Source: Leguminivora glycinivorella (taxonomy: Eukaryota > Arthropoda > Insecta > Lepidoptera > Tortricidae). Taken from it: 64,000 nt of DNA. The position numbers and the translations under genes are program-made. Of the stretch, positions 54,182 to 64,000 are shown piece after piece. The stretch lies in assembly GCF_023078275.1 (NCBI RefSeq), contig NC_062971.1, forward strand, positions 7,874,001 to 7,938,000, read 5' to 3'. Every line of letters starts with the position of its first letter. The first letter of the stretch is position 1. A model generated the notes under the pieces. It was not told where the DNA came from. It worked only from the letters and a program-made list of their open reading frames with translations, and did not search any database.

Positions 54182-54388
54182 AGGATGGTTCCTGATAACG
54201 AACCTTACGACATGTGGAATTTAACGGAAAACAAAAAAAACACGGTGTATGCATTACTTATTCCAAAATACATTTTAAATTTTAAATGCCCCAGAGACTA
54301 CAAGATCATTAATACTGTTTGTTTTACCTACCACCAGACCTATTTATATAATTTGGGCCTTCCCCGCAATTTAGCAAACCTACCTTAG
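54182..54388 (+). CDS. possible last exon, unrecognised
   Basis: A pyrimidine-poor but usable acceptor (GTGTTTTACAG) precedes a frame with MVPDNEPYDMWNLTENKKNT and 68 codons to a stop. Composition is protein-like, with CPRDYK and NLGLPRNL segments. I do not recognise a family and see no partner exon, so chance is quite possible. Confidence 0.18.
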   Translation, partial: RMVPDNEPYDMWNLTENKKNTVYALLIPKYILNFKCPRDYKIINTVCFTYHQTYLYNLGLPRNLANLP

Positions 54389-54830
54389 GACGAACTGAAT
54401 ACCCATTTATAAAAACTGACCGCTCAGCAACCTATGCAGGTCATTGTGGCAAAATACCAAAAATATAGCTATTGAGAGGTAGGCACGTATATAAATACAC
54501 ACATGCCTACATCTGTGGGTAGGTACACTCAACCAAGCAGTTTATTTGGGGCCGACTCCGCGGGGGCCTCTGTAACTCCGCGGTGAACTCTTTGCGGGTA
54601 ACAAAGTGCTCTGTAAATATTCCTTGACTTTGCTACGTCGGTACTGAAATTTATTTGTGAGTTGTAAATTTGTTCACGTTAAAAGCTCTTGTAAAGGTTA
54701 TATAACATTGGTTTTACAAATAAATTAAAAATAGGTACACTTATTTATACACAAAGTTTTCACTGTTACAGTGGTGGGCTAAATTGTCAGAAAATATGCA
54801 GCGCATCTTTAACGTCGCAATGCATTAATA
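54389..54830. other. no gene seen
   Basis: Unrecognised sequence before the 42-bp tandem array. Confidence 0.35.
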
Positions 54831-54834
54831 TGAT

Positions 54835-55002
54835 GATAATGCATGCATGTAATTTTAGATGCTGTAGTTACATTTTGATAATGCATGCATGTAATTTTAG
54901 ATGCTGTAGTTACATTTTGATAATGCATGCATGTAATTTTAGATGCTATAGTTACATTTTGATAATGCATGCATGTAATTTTAGATGCTTTAGTTACACA
55001 GA
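54835..55002. repeat. 42-bp tandem repeat, four units
   Basis: GCATGCATGTAATTTTAGAT recurs at 54841, 54883, 54925 and 54967. Each unit contains the self-complementary ATGCATGCAT. Repeat frames on both strands are incidental. Confidence 0.92.
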
Positions 55003-55005
55003 CCA

Positions 55006-55592
55006 AGATAATTTTGCATGATCTTGATAGCCCTATCTCTGCAAGGGTTAACTAAACGTCATAATTTTGTCAAATTTTGAAGTTTATATAACATTTAGCT
55101 AAATATCTTGGTCTGACACTATGCATATTATGGTATTAGGTATATCAAATGTTTAGGATGTTAAAAGCTTCCTTGCATAATTTAAACTAAGTCACTGTGC
55201 CGTTAATGTAAATGCCTGTTGCTCACGCGAAAAGAAAATTGCATTCGTAACTTTAATGCCGCAGCTACCGCAATACACCGAACGTCAGTGGGAATTTATT
55301 TGCATGTTGTTTTTATAATTTCAGCAAAATATATCAGCTAATTATAATTGTGTAGCTTCAAAATTAAATACATTCTGCTTAAGGTTGGTTACATTAAAAA
55401 AGTATATTATGATCTGAAAGATAATCCACCTTATAACAGAATGCATTTACCCAAGTTTGAAGTTAAGCGATACAATTGTCATTAAGTTACTCACATTAAT
55501 ACTTTGACAAGTATTTATTTTTTCTACTCCCGTACTGTTGTTATTCGTCATTTACAGTGTCGTGCAGAGATCTTAAAACCCCACATAAAAGA
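55006..55592. other. no gene seen
   Basis: A+T-rich, nothing recognised. Confidence 0.35.
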
Positions 55593-55733
55593 TGCCAGCC
55601 CCCGGCCGGCTCCCCGCGCACCCACGCATACGTTATAGCTAGGCACGCATACGTTAGGCTATAACGTATGCGTTGTTAGGAAGCCTTTAATGGATATAGC
55701 GCGAGTGCGCGGGGAGCCGGCCGGGGGCTGGCA
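55593..55733. mobile_element. G+C-rich hairpin MITE
   Basis: Perfect 29-base inverted repeats (55593-55621, 55705-55733) beginning TGCCAGCCCCCGGCCGGC, enclosing a second perfect pair CGCATACGTTATAGC / GCTATAACGTATGCG (55625-55639, 55658-55672). It is strikingly G+C-rich for its neighbourhood. Confidence 0.85.
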
Positions 55734-56320
55734 GCGGGGCGGGGGAGTGCGCGCTCGCACTCGCTACAGCGTTGAGTGAAAAACAGAGGGGCGGCCTACG
55801 CGTCAAAATACTGGAAACAATATGAAAGTTACGAAAGTTATTCTAGAAAACTATTAAAAAGTCGTAGAAAAAGTATTGTATTACGGTGTTTAACTGAGTC
55901 AAAAAATACTCGTGGCGTCTTTATTAACAATTTTTGGGCTTCGCCTCAAATTGTTACCCACGCCACTCGCCTTTTTGGATCTCCTTTAAACGTCGGTTGC
56001 ATAAAATACTATAGTTTATTTTTTTGTGTTTGTATTTTTAGAGTTACAAAAAAGCCCAAATTTAAATATAAAATATTATTCTTAGACTAACATACTCCTA
56101 CACAGTACGTGAGCTTTAAAAAGGACTTTTGCATTTTAGAGCGATAATACGGGAATAAGATAATCTGAAAAAGAGAAAGGGCCTCTTAAAATCTCACAGG
56201 CTTTTTAACTTATTACATACCTACTTAAAATGAAATAAAATTGAATTATGGAAATAAAATTGGACGACAGATGTGAAATAAGTTTATAAATTATGAAGAG
56301 AAGTGCTCAAAGGATTTTTA
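55734..56320. other. no gene recognised
   Basis: G+C-rich until about 55790, then A+T-rich. A 104-codon frame (55776-56090) has a Lys/Ser-rich start and a hydrophobic patch but no motif that I recognise. Confidence 0.3.
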
Positions 56321-56428
56321 CCGCGACACATGATAAACATTGAAATATCGTTATTTCCATCTCTTTCTTTTTATACTTAAGAGCGATAGAGAGGAAAATA
56401 ACGATATTTTCATGTTCATATTTCGCGG
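56321..56428. repeat. hairpin MITE, CCGCGA ends
   Basis: CCGCGACACATGATAAAC at left pairs loosely with TCATATTTCGCGG at right, and GAAATATCGTTATTTCC with its near complement GGAAAATAACGATATTTTC. Confidence 0.65.
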
Positions 56429-57880
56429 ACGGCTCTGAGAATTGCTAACATGGTCGGAAGGATAAGCTTAAAAACTGTAAGCCAGTTAAGCTCTTTAAAC
56501 AGGTCGTGCTCTCTAAAGCTTTTGCATTTTACAATTTGAATTATAGACCTATGTTAGAAAGGAGTTGTTATGTTTTATGAAATTATTATTTAGATTTTAT
56601 ATCGTACACGTGCAAGAACAGCTGTAAATAAAATTACAAAAAGGAATCTTGTTAAAGGAATGAAACTCTACAAGGCTTTAATAGTTATTTCTTTTACCGT
56701 GCCGATATTGATACCTGAGCAAGCGAAAGATTCCAATATTGAACCACGAGTGTAGCGAGTGAAACACAAACGTTTTCACCACACCAAAACGAACAAAATA
56801 CTGACTATAAAACATCAAAATAAATCAAATCCATCAATTTATTCAATATTTATGATTCAAAATGATCATTTACAGGTAAAATCTAGCAGCCAGATTAAGA
56901 CATCGAGTTAAAATTTGTATAAAATTACTTTGCCCCCTTGTGGATAAAATGCAATGTTGCTATCTGTTTTCGAATAGCAAAGAAAGCCTTTACCAGTTGG
57001 TGTGGTGAAAAACTAAGGTTACTTTTATTTAGTGTATACCGAAAATTTTAACACTGCTTTCAAGGACGTTTTAATTGATGTAATTTTTTTTAATAAATAA
57101 GTGTAAAAAGCAGACTTAAACAGTAATTGAGTTTTTTACTAGTAAATAAACAAAATAATAAATAAACGATCTATCAATGTTCAAACTGTTAAAAGTATTT
57201 TAGAAATTGACAAGTAGCAGTTAATATAATGGCGAGCAGCCTGCTTAAAACTTGCACGAGCCAGCTAGTGGGGAGGTAAACTTAGATTGAGTTGCCCGCT
57301 GCAACGGCTCTCTATTACGTGCTATTACCATATTACTGTTTGATGAACAAACCTTGCGGATAGCTTGACAAACAGACAATTTGACGGAATCTTCAAGTAG
57401 ATAACATTCGCCTTAGAAAAATAAGTAGTATAATATTGCAATTCTATCTTATTTTCAGGAAGCAAATCAGTAACATGACATTTCTCAATCATACACATAA
57501 TGATACGACATACCTGTATAAATTTTAACTTCTGATTAGCAGAAACGTCTGCAAAAAAAAAGATATATGTATAGCCTGATAATAAGGCTGACTTTGTACT
57601 TCCATTGTATAGTTTTTGTATCAACTGTTTTTTGTAATTATTTATCTTATGTACAATAAGGTGTTTACATATATTATACACATACCTTTATATACCCGAA
57701 TCGTAGCTGCCCGGTTCAAGTGTTTCAGTGTCCCTATATTACTGGCAGCACTGAATGGCAAATAATGCTATTTTAACTGCCAAAATAAGACACATCGAAA
57801 GTTTGTAAAAGTATAAAGCTTAAATATACCTCTAGGTGAGTAATACGAGTAACATCAATGAAGCTTTCGGTGCGAGTTAG
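56429..57880. other. no gene recognised
   Basis: A+T-rich. A minus-strand frame of 118 codons (57325-57681) has Cys and Lys-rich content and no motif I know; in such A+T-rich DNA it may be chance. Confidence 0.3.
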
Positions 57881-58023
57881 GGCCCATTTAGACGGTACGA
57901 GAACTCGCATACGAGTTTTAATACATTGCGGTATTTGATGGCTGTGCAAAATTGTATGTAACCTCAACAGCCAGCAATGTACCTAAAATCGCATGCGAGT
58001 TCGCACACCGTCTAAATCAGGCC
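57881..58023. mobile_element. MITE, GGCCCATTTAGACGG ends
   Basis: GGCCCATTTAGACGGTACGA and the right end CACCGTCTAAATCAGGCC are inverted repeats, with inner ACTCGCATACGAG / CGCATGCGAGT. A single-end relative is at 8031. Confidence 0.78.
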
Positions 58024-59235
58024 TTAAGCTCTTGCATTTGGCCGAGTTTGTTTTTACAGCCAACAGATGTGGTTCACCGCTGACGTATAAAAAGGACGCT
58101 GAGGACTTATTACAGCAGTTGTGTAGCACTTTATAGAGATCGTTATCAAGGTGCACTTTTCGTGGCAAACGGTACGGTTGGCAAAAAAAAACAAATACTT
58201 ACATTTCAATATTCACTTTGTTCTTAACTACAAAATAAATACTTACCTTCTTAGTATTACGCCTTTTCCGATGAACTATATATTTTTAAAACAATATAGG
58301 TACGTAAATGACTTAATTATGTCATAAAAATTTACAATGTTATTATTTTAATCTAATCTATGCACTCTAGATAAGACTATCTAGAATTGTTATTCAAGCA
58401 AGTCAAAAGTAGTGGTCTGTTGAACAAATTTTAGTTATTTATTCAATGTAATTAGATAAATAATTATAAATATGTCAAGTTACATATAATGTTTTAATAC
58501 ATTTGTTTTTTTGCAAATACTCTGCCACCAATACAGCACGCTGATAACGATTTTAACCCCTTAAGCGTAAACAATCGGAATTTACAATGTTTACTCTATA
58601 GAGTATACGGCCGTGGTGGTAAATTTCATATTATTCTAATTTAAATGTTTTCAAATTATTATTTCACAGTCAACAATTTAAAATTGATTTCGCTAATCTC
58701 TCTGCCCAATTTACATAAATAAAGTTAGCTAAAGATTTCTTTAACGCAGTCGTTTAGTCTTATTGTGTTAATTTAATTCCAACCCTACCTATTTTCTTTA
58801 TGAAGTAATATTGTGAGATTAATGCAAAAAATGTAGGTATTTCTAAGTGTTATAAGCAACTCAGTTGCATAAATTTTGCTGGAAAATTATCAATACAATC
58901 AGGATGTGAACGTACTATATTTATACATTTGTCATCATATATGAATTGAGTAATATTAGATTATCGTTGAGCAAAAGGCTAAATATTTCAGGAAATACAT
59001 GAAATAAGTAATACCCTCAAATAATGTGTGTTACTAGCTACAGTATGGCCATAGTAAAGTTGCATTGTCACTACCATCGTTATCATAATTCTAGTACGTG
59101 ACAAATAGAATGCGAAAATGTCTACAAATAGAATGACGCTGAGCGGAGTTTTTTTTACTAGTTTCACGTCACGGACTTTAATTGTTGTTTCACTTCTAGC
59201 CCATTTTATATAAATAAATAAATAATAAATATTGG
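58024..59235. other. no gene seen
   Basis: About 1.2 kb of A+T-rich DNA with no frame or repeat recognised. Confidence 0.4.
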
Positions 59236-59478
59236 GGACACCTTACACAGATCAACTTAGCCCCAAACTAAACAAAGCTTGTACTATGGGTGCTGATCGA
59301 CGATATACATTATACATACTTAAATAGATAAATACCTACTTATATACATAGGAAACATCCATGACTCAGGAAAAAATATCTGTGCTCATCACACAAATAA
59401 ATGCCCATTCCGGGATTCGAACCCAGAACCGCGGCTCAGCAGGCAAGCTCACTACCGACTGAGCTAGACCAGCTTTAA
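59236..59478 (-). repeat. SINE (family 1), best-preserved copy
   Basis: Read on the minus strand, the tRNA-like head has an A box TAGCTCAGTCGG and a B box GGTTCGAATCCC; then the body with CCTGAGTCATGG and a tail. Pol III would start in the head at the right end. Its intact body serves as the reference for 8380 and 45778. Confidence 0.88.
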
Positions 59479-59884
59479 CTATGACAAAACAAAATTATTG
59501 TGGTCTCTGAGTGGATCAACAATTAAAAGTCCGTGAGTGTACCACAATGAAGAGACCCGTGAGACAAGACGTAAGAAGGACATATCACCCCGCTAAATGA
59601 AAAGGGTAGGTAATTGCATTTATTTCAGCAAAAGCGCTGTATAATTTAGCAACCCTTAGTGAATATGGGAGCGGAGGTGCTCAGCGCCGGTATGTCGATT
59701 ATTATTTGGAAAAGAAGCCCCGAAAATTTTCCTTAACGAGAAAAGTTCCAGCACCTATTTCCAGACCGAACTTCAATGACTTTTTGACTTGAATATCCAG
59801 GCGACATCTTTATAACACTTGACAACTTTGGGAAAGCTTAGCGTAGTACCTGGAACTAGTATGATAGGTATTAATAAAAATGAG
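59479..59884. other. no gene seen
   Basis: Unrecognised spacer. Confidence 0.35.
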
Positions 59885-60062
59885 CTAGCTTATGCCCGCG
59901 GCTTCGCTCACGTTAGAAAGAGACAAAAAGTAGCCTATGTCACTCTCCATCCCTTCAACTATCTCCACCTAAAAAATCACGTCGATTTGTCGCTCCGTTT
60001 TGCCGTGAAAGATGGACAAACAAACAGACACACACACTTTCCCATTTATAATATTATCCATC
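59885..60062 (-). mobile_element. short Helitron, older relative of 38447
   Basis: CTAGCTTATGCCCGCGGCTT, GTTAGAAAGAGACAAAAAGT and CACACACTTTCCCATTTATA match 38447-38622. The right (5') end is altered (AATATTATCCAT), so the exact border is unclear. Confidence 0.75.
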
Positions 60063-60221
60063 GTGGTTCAACGCGGTAATGCGGCAAGCGTTATGGGTAC
60101 TTTTGCATCGGGAAGCTCACGGGGGGGGGCTTGGTAGGTTAGGTTTTTGTATCTGTGTGTGTATTGTTAGGTTAGATCTAGTTTTTAAGTTTATACATGT
60201 TAATGTAAGATTATTGTAATT
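60063..60221. other. short unrecognised stretch with a G run
   Basis: Contains GGGGGGGGGCTTGG near 60121; may be part of the LINE that follows. Confidence 0.3.
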
Positions 60222-60467
60222 ATTTATACGCTGGGCAGTGGGTATATTTTTGAGGCGTTTGCGGTCGAAACGATGGGACCTTGGGGGCCCGGGGCTCGGC
60301 GCCTCTATAAAGATTTGGCGTCTCGTTTGGTAGATGTGACGGGTGACAAAAGGGCTGGCCAGTATTTTGCTCAGAGAATAAGCATCGCCATTCAGCGAGG
60401 CAATGCGGCCAGCCTTTTGGGCACGCTGCCTGTTGGTGGCGACTTGCAGGGTGTTTTTGAGTTGTAG
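60222..60467 (+). pseudogene. C-terminal fragment of a non-LTR ORF
   Basis: The frame reads TMGPWGPGARRLYKDLASRL, then DVTGDKRAGQYFAQRISIAI and QRGNAASLLGTLP, before a stop at 60465-60467. I recall this ending (GPWGPxAR..L...GD.RAG..L.QR...A.QRGNAAS) from invertebrate reverse-transcriptase ORFs. The polymerase itself is missing. A (TG)n run and a T run (60471-60505) follow. Confidence 0.6.
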
Positions 60468-60474
60468 GTGTGTG

Positions 60475-60506
<32 letters not shown>

Positions 60507-60976
60507 GTATGTAGTTTTTTAGGTTTAGTTTATTGACGATGCATGTTGCGGATTTTCCATTGTCTTACTTTTTGACGAAGCTTGTAGCTAATAACGGATT
60601 TTGTATTCAGGTGACGAAGCCTGCGTTGCGGATTTGAGAATATGGTCTCTGAATAAATTAATGAGGTATTATTTATTAATCATGTCACTTGAATGTTATT
60701 TAGAGCTAAGTATTTAGATTTTTTAGTTTTAATTTAGTTTTATTTGTAGTCTAATTTGTACCTACTTTATAAGTTTAATTGAATAAATATTTTTATATAA
60801 ATAGATGACAATAGATTGAGAGATTGTGTACCTACTCTAAATTAGAACATACGAACTTTTAAATACGTTGGAGGGACGGTTTATAATATTAGTATGGATA
60901 TTAGTATAAGTTTTTCAAAGGCCCATCGCCTTTATTTATAGGTTATGTTAGAGAATCAAATATTCCTTTGGTGTGT
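60468..60976. other. microsatellite and spacer
   Basis: (TG)n at 60470-60489, then a run of T to 60506, then A+T-rich DNA ending in a Helitron-like fragment (AATATTAGTATGGAT near 60886). Confidence 0.5.
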
Positions 60977-61276
60977 CTTATCCCGGCATTAGCCACGGCT
61001 CATGGGAGCCTGGGGTCCGCTTTGACAACTAATCCCAAGATTTGGCGTAGGCACTTGTTTTTACGAAAGCGACTGCCATCTGACCTTCCAACCCGACGGG
61101 TAAACTAGACCTTATTGGAATTAGTCCGGTTTCCTCACGATGTTTTCCTTCACCGAAAAGCGACTGGCAAACATCAAATGACATTTCGCACATAAATTCC
61201 GAAAACTCATTGGTGCGAGCTGGGGTTCGAACCAGCGACCTCCGGAACGAAAGTCGCACGTACTTACCGAGTTACC
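60977..61276 (-). repeat. SINE (family 2), longest copy
   Basis: CTTATCCCGGCATTAGCCAC to the head with GGGGTTCGAACCAGCGACC (B box on the minus strand). It is collinear with the cyclase-intron copy at 3101 and includes a block (CTCACGATGTTTTCC) that copy lacks. Frames through it are shadows. Confidence 0.85.
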
Positions 61277-62864
61277 GCTGGGCGCAGCGCAGCGCTTATA
61301 AATAAATCGCGTCAACTGTAGTACTATGTTAATTAAGTCACATAATATTTAGCAAATATTGTTTAAAGACTTTTAAACAGTAGGTGGTGAGATAGCTGTC
61401 TCAAACTATATAGGACCCTCACTGGATACTGTAGAAATGTTGACTGCTAGATACCTATAGCAGTCAGCATTACTTTTAGCTTAGGATTGGTGTATGTAAA
61501 TCTTTATGTAGGGATGTCATCACTTTTCTGGGCAGGTATATTTTACTTACAGCTGGGGATTTCAATGTTTCAGTAACTTTTTATAGGGCATTACTTTTCT
61601 TTGCATTCGGCCTTTGTTTCAAGTTAGATTGTTGTTTACATTCTCTTTGTTCTCGAAAATTTGGAAAGAATGCCATTTTATGCCTTCTGGTTGTATAGAA
61701 TTACAACCAGGAGATATTTTTCCGGCTATTACGTGCCAAACTTGTGCGGAGATCACATTACTTTATTTGTTTTATTGAAAATAAACTTAGGTATCTAATC
61801 TTTTAGCTCTATATACCTTAGGTATCTACTTATGTTCTTAAAATACATGCAATAATCAATATCAAATACGCGAACTCCGATCTAAATCCCGATCTAACTG
61901 AATTCACATGAAGTTTAAAATAAAGAACTACCAACAAGACACCAACCTTTTAATGATTGCAAAATCCAAGAACACAGGAACAACTACGCATACACAAACA
62001 ATTTTAATTTAGATGCACAATCACTCATTGAATACACTTAGTACATATGAACTAAAACAGTGGCGTTGAAAAGAAAATTATCCACATTGTAAGCGAAGAA
62101 AAAATAACCAGTCTAATCCATATGACATAGCATATGACAGACATAAATTTGACTACAGCGAAGTAAAATGACACGAGGTAGTCTATGATTTTACTAGAAA
62201 ATCAATCACAGAGGTAAGTATACAAAAAAAACTTCACAGATGCATGCTAAACATTCGTAATCAAATAGTCTGCGAAAACCAAAGAGCATTGAATCACTAC
62301 GTTTTGGCGAAAACTTGCTATCGTATTGGGATAGTGAGTATTATATTCTTTGATTGGGATTATTTGGAATTAGCATAGTATACGGCTAACATGCTTCGTT
62401 ACGTAACTATGTGTAATTTTGGCATGATATTTATTTTATTCTTAAGACTAAGGAGGTAAACTTTGTTCATGGTCAATGATTAGTACAATTTTGATATATC
62501 TGTTTCTGTCATATTTATTATATAAAATATATGAAGGTGTATTATTTACGTTTGTAGTGATTATCTTTATCGTTGATAAATCCGTTATATTTGTCATCAT
62601 TTATATATGGTATCGAATTTCCAAAACAAACTAAGTGAAGAGTGAATTGGCTTCGCTTCGTGTAAATGTTTTTATGTGAGAGTGTTTACTTTCAGTCTGG
62701 ATATACCACCCTCGTAGTAAAATAAAAGTGTCTATATTTAAGAATGTTGCAAAATGACTTACACTAACCATCTCATCTAGCCTATCATTCCAAAACTTAT
62801 CTAGAAGAAGACACATCGTGGCTCAAAAACCTCAGTTTCTGCTTAAATATTATGTATGAACACC
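61277..62864. other. no gene seen
   Basis: About 1.6 kb of A+T-rich DNA. ATAGAATTACAACCAGGAGA and TGGTTGTATAGAATTACAAC near 61690 are local. Nothing coding. Confidence 0.4.
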
Positions 62865-63000
62865 TGCCGGCGTAGAACGTCGACGCCAGACGCCGACAGA
62901 AGTGCAGTCTAGCTCTGTCGCGCCAATATGCAAGAGCGATAGAGATACATAGCTGCGAAACAGATATTATCGTGAGCTTTTGTGCATTCGGCTACGCACA
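62865..63000. repeat. MITE family A, diverged copy
   Basis: TCTAGCTCTGTCGCGCCAAT, GCAAGAGCGATAGAGATA and TTTGTGCATTCGGCTACGCA match the interior and right end of 53012-53180. The left end is changed (GCCGGCGTAGAACG). Confidence 0.55.
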
Positions 63001-64000
63001 TTGATCGCTGTTTCGAGCTGGAGATGGAAAGTAAAAATAACCCTAATATAATGCCTACATCCGGCAGGCGCCGGCGTCATAAGACTCATAAGAAGTTCGA
63101 GAGAATGCAGACATGATGTTTTATGAAAACATGAACTAAGAAAGCACGCTGGTAAGTTTACCTAAGCCTACAATTTGAAGGAATTTTGTAGCTTTTTCCA
63201 TTTCATGAAATCCTAGACACACAAGATTCCTTCATTTTATACACCTTGTAGTCCACTGCCTTTAAGTATTTTGATCGTCTAGGTATTTTCATAAGATTTT
63301 TTTTTTAATTAATTTCAAATAGCAAACTCCGGGCTAAAACATTTAGTTAATAGCACAACCCCCAGTGAATAGTTTTATATGTTCACGCATTAAAGTGGCT
63401 GAATCATTTTCTAGTAAGTGCTTCCCCATAAATCGCAAACGGCGCGAAATAAACGAGTGTTTTATACCTACCCATAAAAATCTGCCTCTCGCTGAGTCTT
63501 ATAGGACAGGGTTCCTTAACATTGAACCACTGAGATTTAAGATTTGTGGTTTATGTAGGATTTGATCTTATTTGTGAGATAGGTGATTTATTCAGTCTGT
63601 CTTGTTGTGTTTTGTCGTGGCGTAGTAGAACTGTAATCGGTGTCACAGTATAGTGTCGGTGATGTCGGTTTAGACGAACTAGATTGTAGAGTAGAATACC
63701 TACCCTCTATCTTACATTTAACATATTACCCTATATTGTGCATCAACAGGCTAGTGGATTAGCAGCGGTTACTAACCCATTAATTCCCCGTATTTAGACG
63801 CAAGCCTAGCGCCCAACAATAAGGGCCAAGTGCCAATTATCCCCCCGCATTTACGCTCGCGCGGAGGCTCGGGCGGCGAGTGTCATTACCTCCGTCTTCA
63901 ACGTGTACATGTGTGAGATGTGGTTTAAATTTCCATTGGAAATGCTGAACAAGCGAGGTCACCTTAATTTTACTCGTTTGTTGTGAGAGAATTCGAGATG
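63001..64000. other. no gene recognised; G+C-rich patch near the end
   Basis: A+T-rich to about 63800. A G+C-rich patch (63838-63900: TTTACGCTCGCGCGGAGGCT) could be an exon or promoter, but I cannot assign it. A 66-codon frame at 63365-63565 is unrecognised. Confidence 0.3.

Noticed and set aside
59400..59478. True tRNA gene
   Set aside because: A and B boxes are present, but the acceptor stem does not close and the sequence continues into the SINE body shared with two other copies.
1..64000. A defence-like or operon-type gene system
   Set aside because: I found no clustered host genes; apart from the cyclase, recognisable coding sequence belongs to mobile elements.

Overview
The window is nuclear DNA from an animal, most likely a moth or butterfly. 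I infer this from the abundant short repeat families (SINEs with CCATGACTCAGG bodies, Helitrons ending in AAAGCTAG, LINE tails such as GGCAACGCACCTCC and TTGTA repeats), together with spliced genes and no bacterial gene order. The species cannot be told from sequence alone. Most of the window is A+T-rich intergenic or intronic DNA filled with transposable elements. Only one host gene is recognisable with confidence.

Layout. 0-2.4 kb: a decayed Ty3/gypsy-type LTR element whose integrase region is split by a mariner transposon with a clean TA duplication. 2.9-4.0 kb: the last two exons of a receptor-type guanylate cyclase, with a SINE in the intron between them. 5-12 kb: A+T-rich DNA with MITEs, SINE and LINE fragments and a broken Tc1/mariner-type transposase. 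12.7-13.6 kb: a foldback element holding a miniature BEL/Pao retroelement made of two LTRs and a primer-binding site. 17.9-22.0 kb and 46.8-52.2 kb: two direct copies of a roughly 4-kb non-coding unit; the second carries a TTAA-flanked non-autonomous piggyBac-type insertion. 22.5-24.0 kb: tandem units of about 450 bp. 24.0-33.6 kb: a hexanucleotide satellite interrupted by a complete, apparently young BEL/Pao retrotransposon with one open 2018-codon gag-pol frame. 34.5-36.6 kb: a 2.1-kb near-perfect palindrome. 40.0-41.0 kb: two adjoining tandem arrays. 42.2-45.1 kb: a LINE with an open reverse-transcriptase frame nested in an older repeat. 53-64 kb: noncoding DNA with MITEs, SINEs, a Helitron and a LINE fragment.

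The genes do not form a shared pathway. The cyclase would turn GTP into cGMP at the membrane. The other coding sequence belongs to mobile elements: the BEL/Pao gag-pol (looks intact), the LINE reverse transcriptase (5'-truncated), and mariner, Tc1-type, gypsy and piggyBac-type fragments (broken). Nested insertions give several relative dates. The most unusual objects are the two-LTR BEL miniature with no gag-pol, the long palindrome (a possible source of hairpin RNA) and the duplicated 4-kb unit. All comparisons between copies were made by eye.
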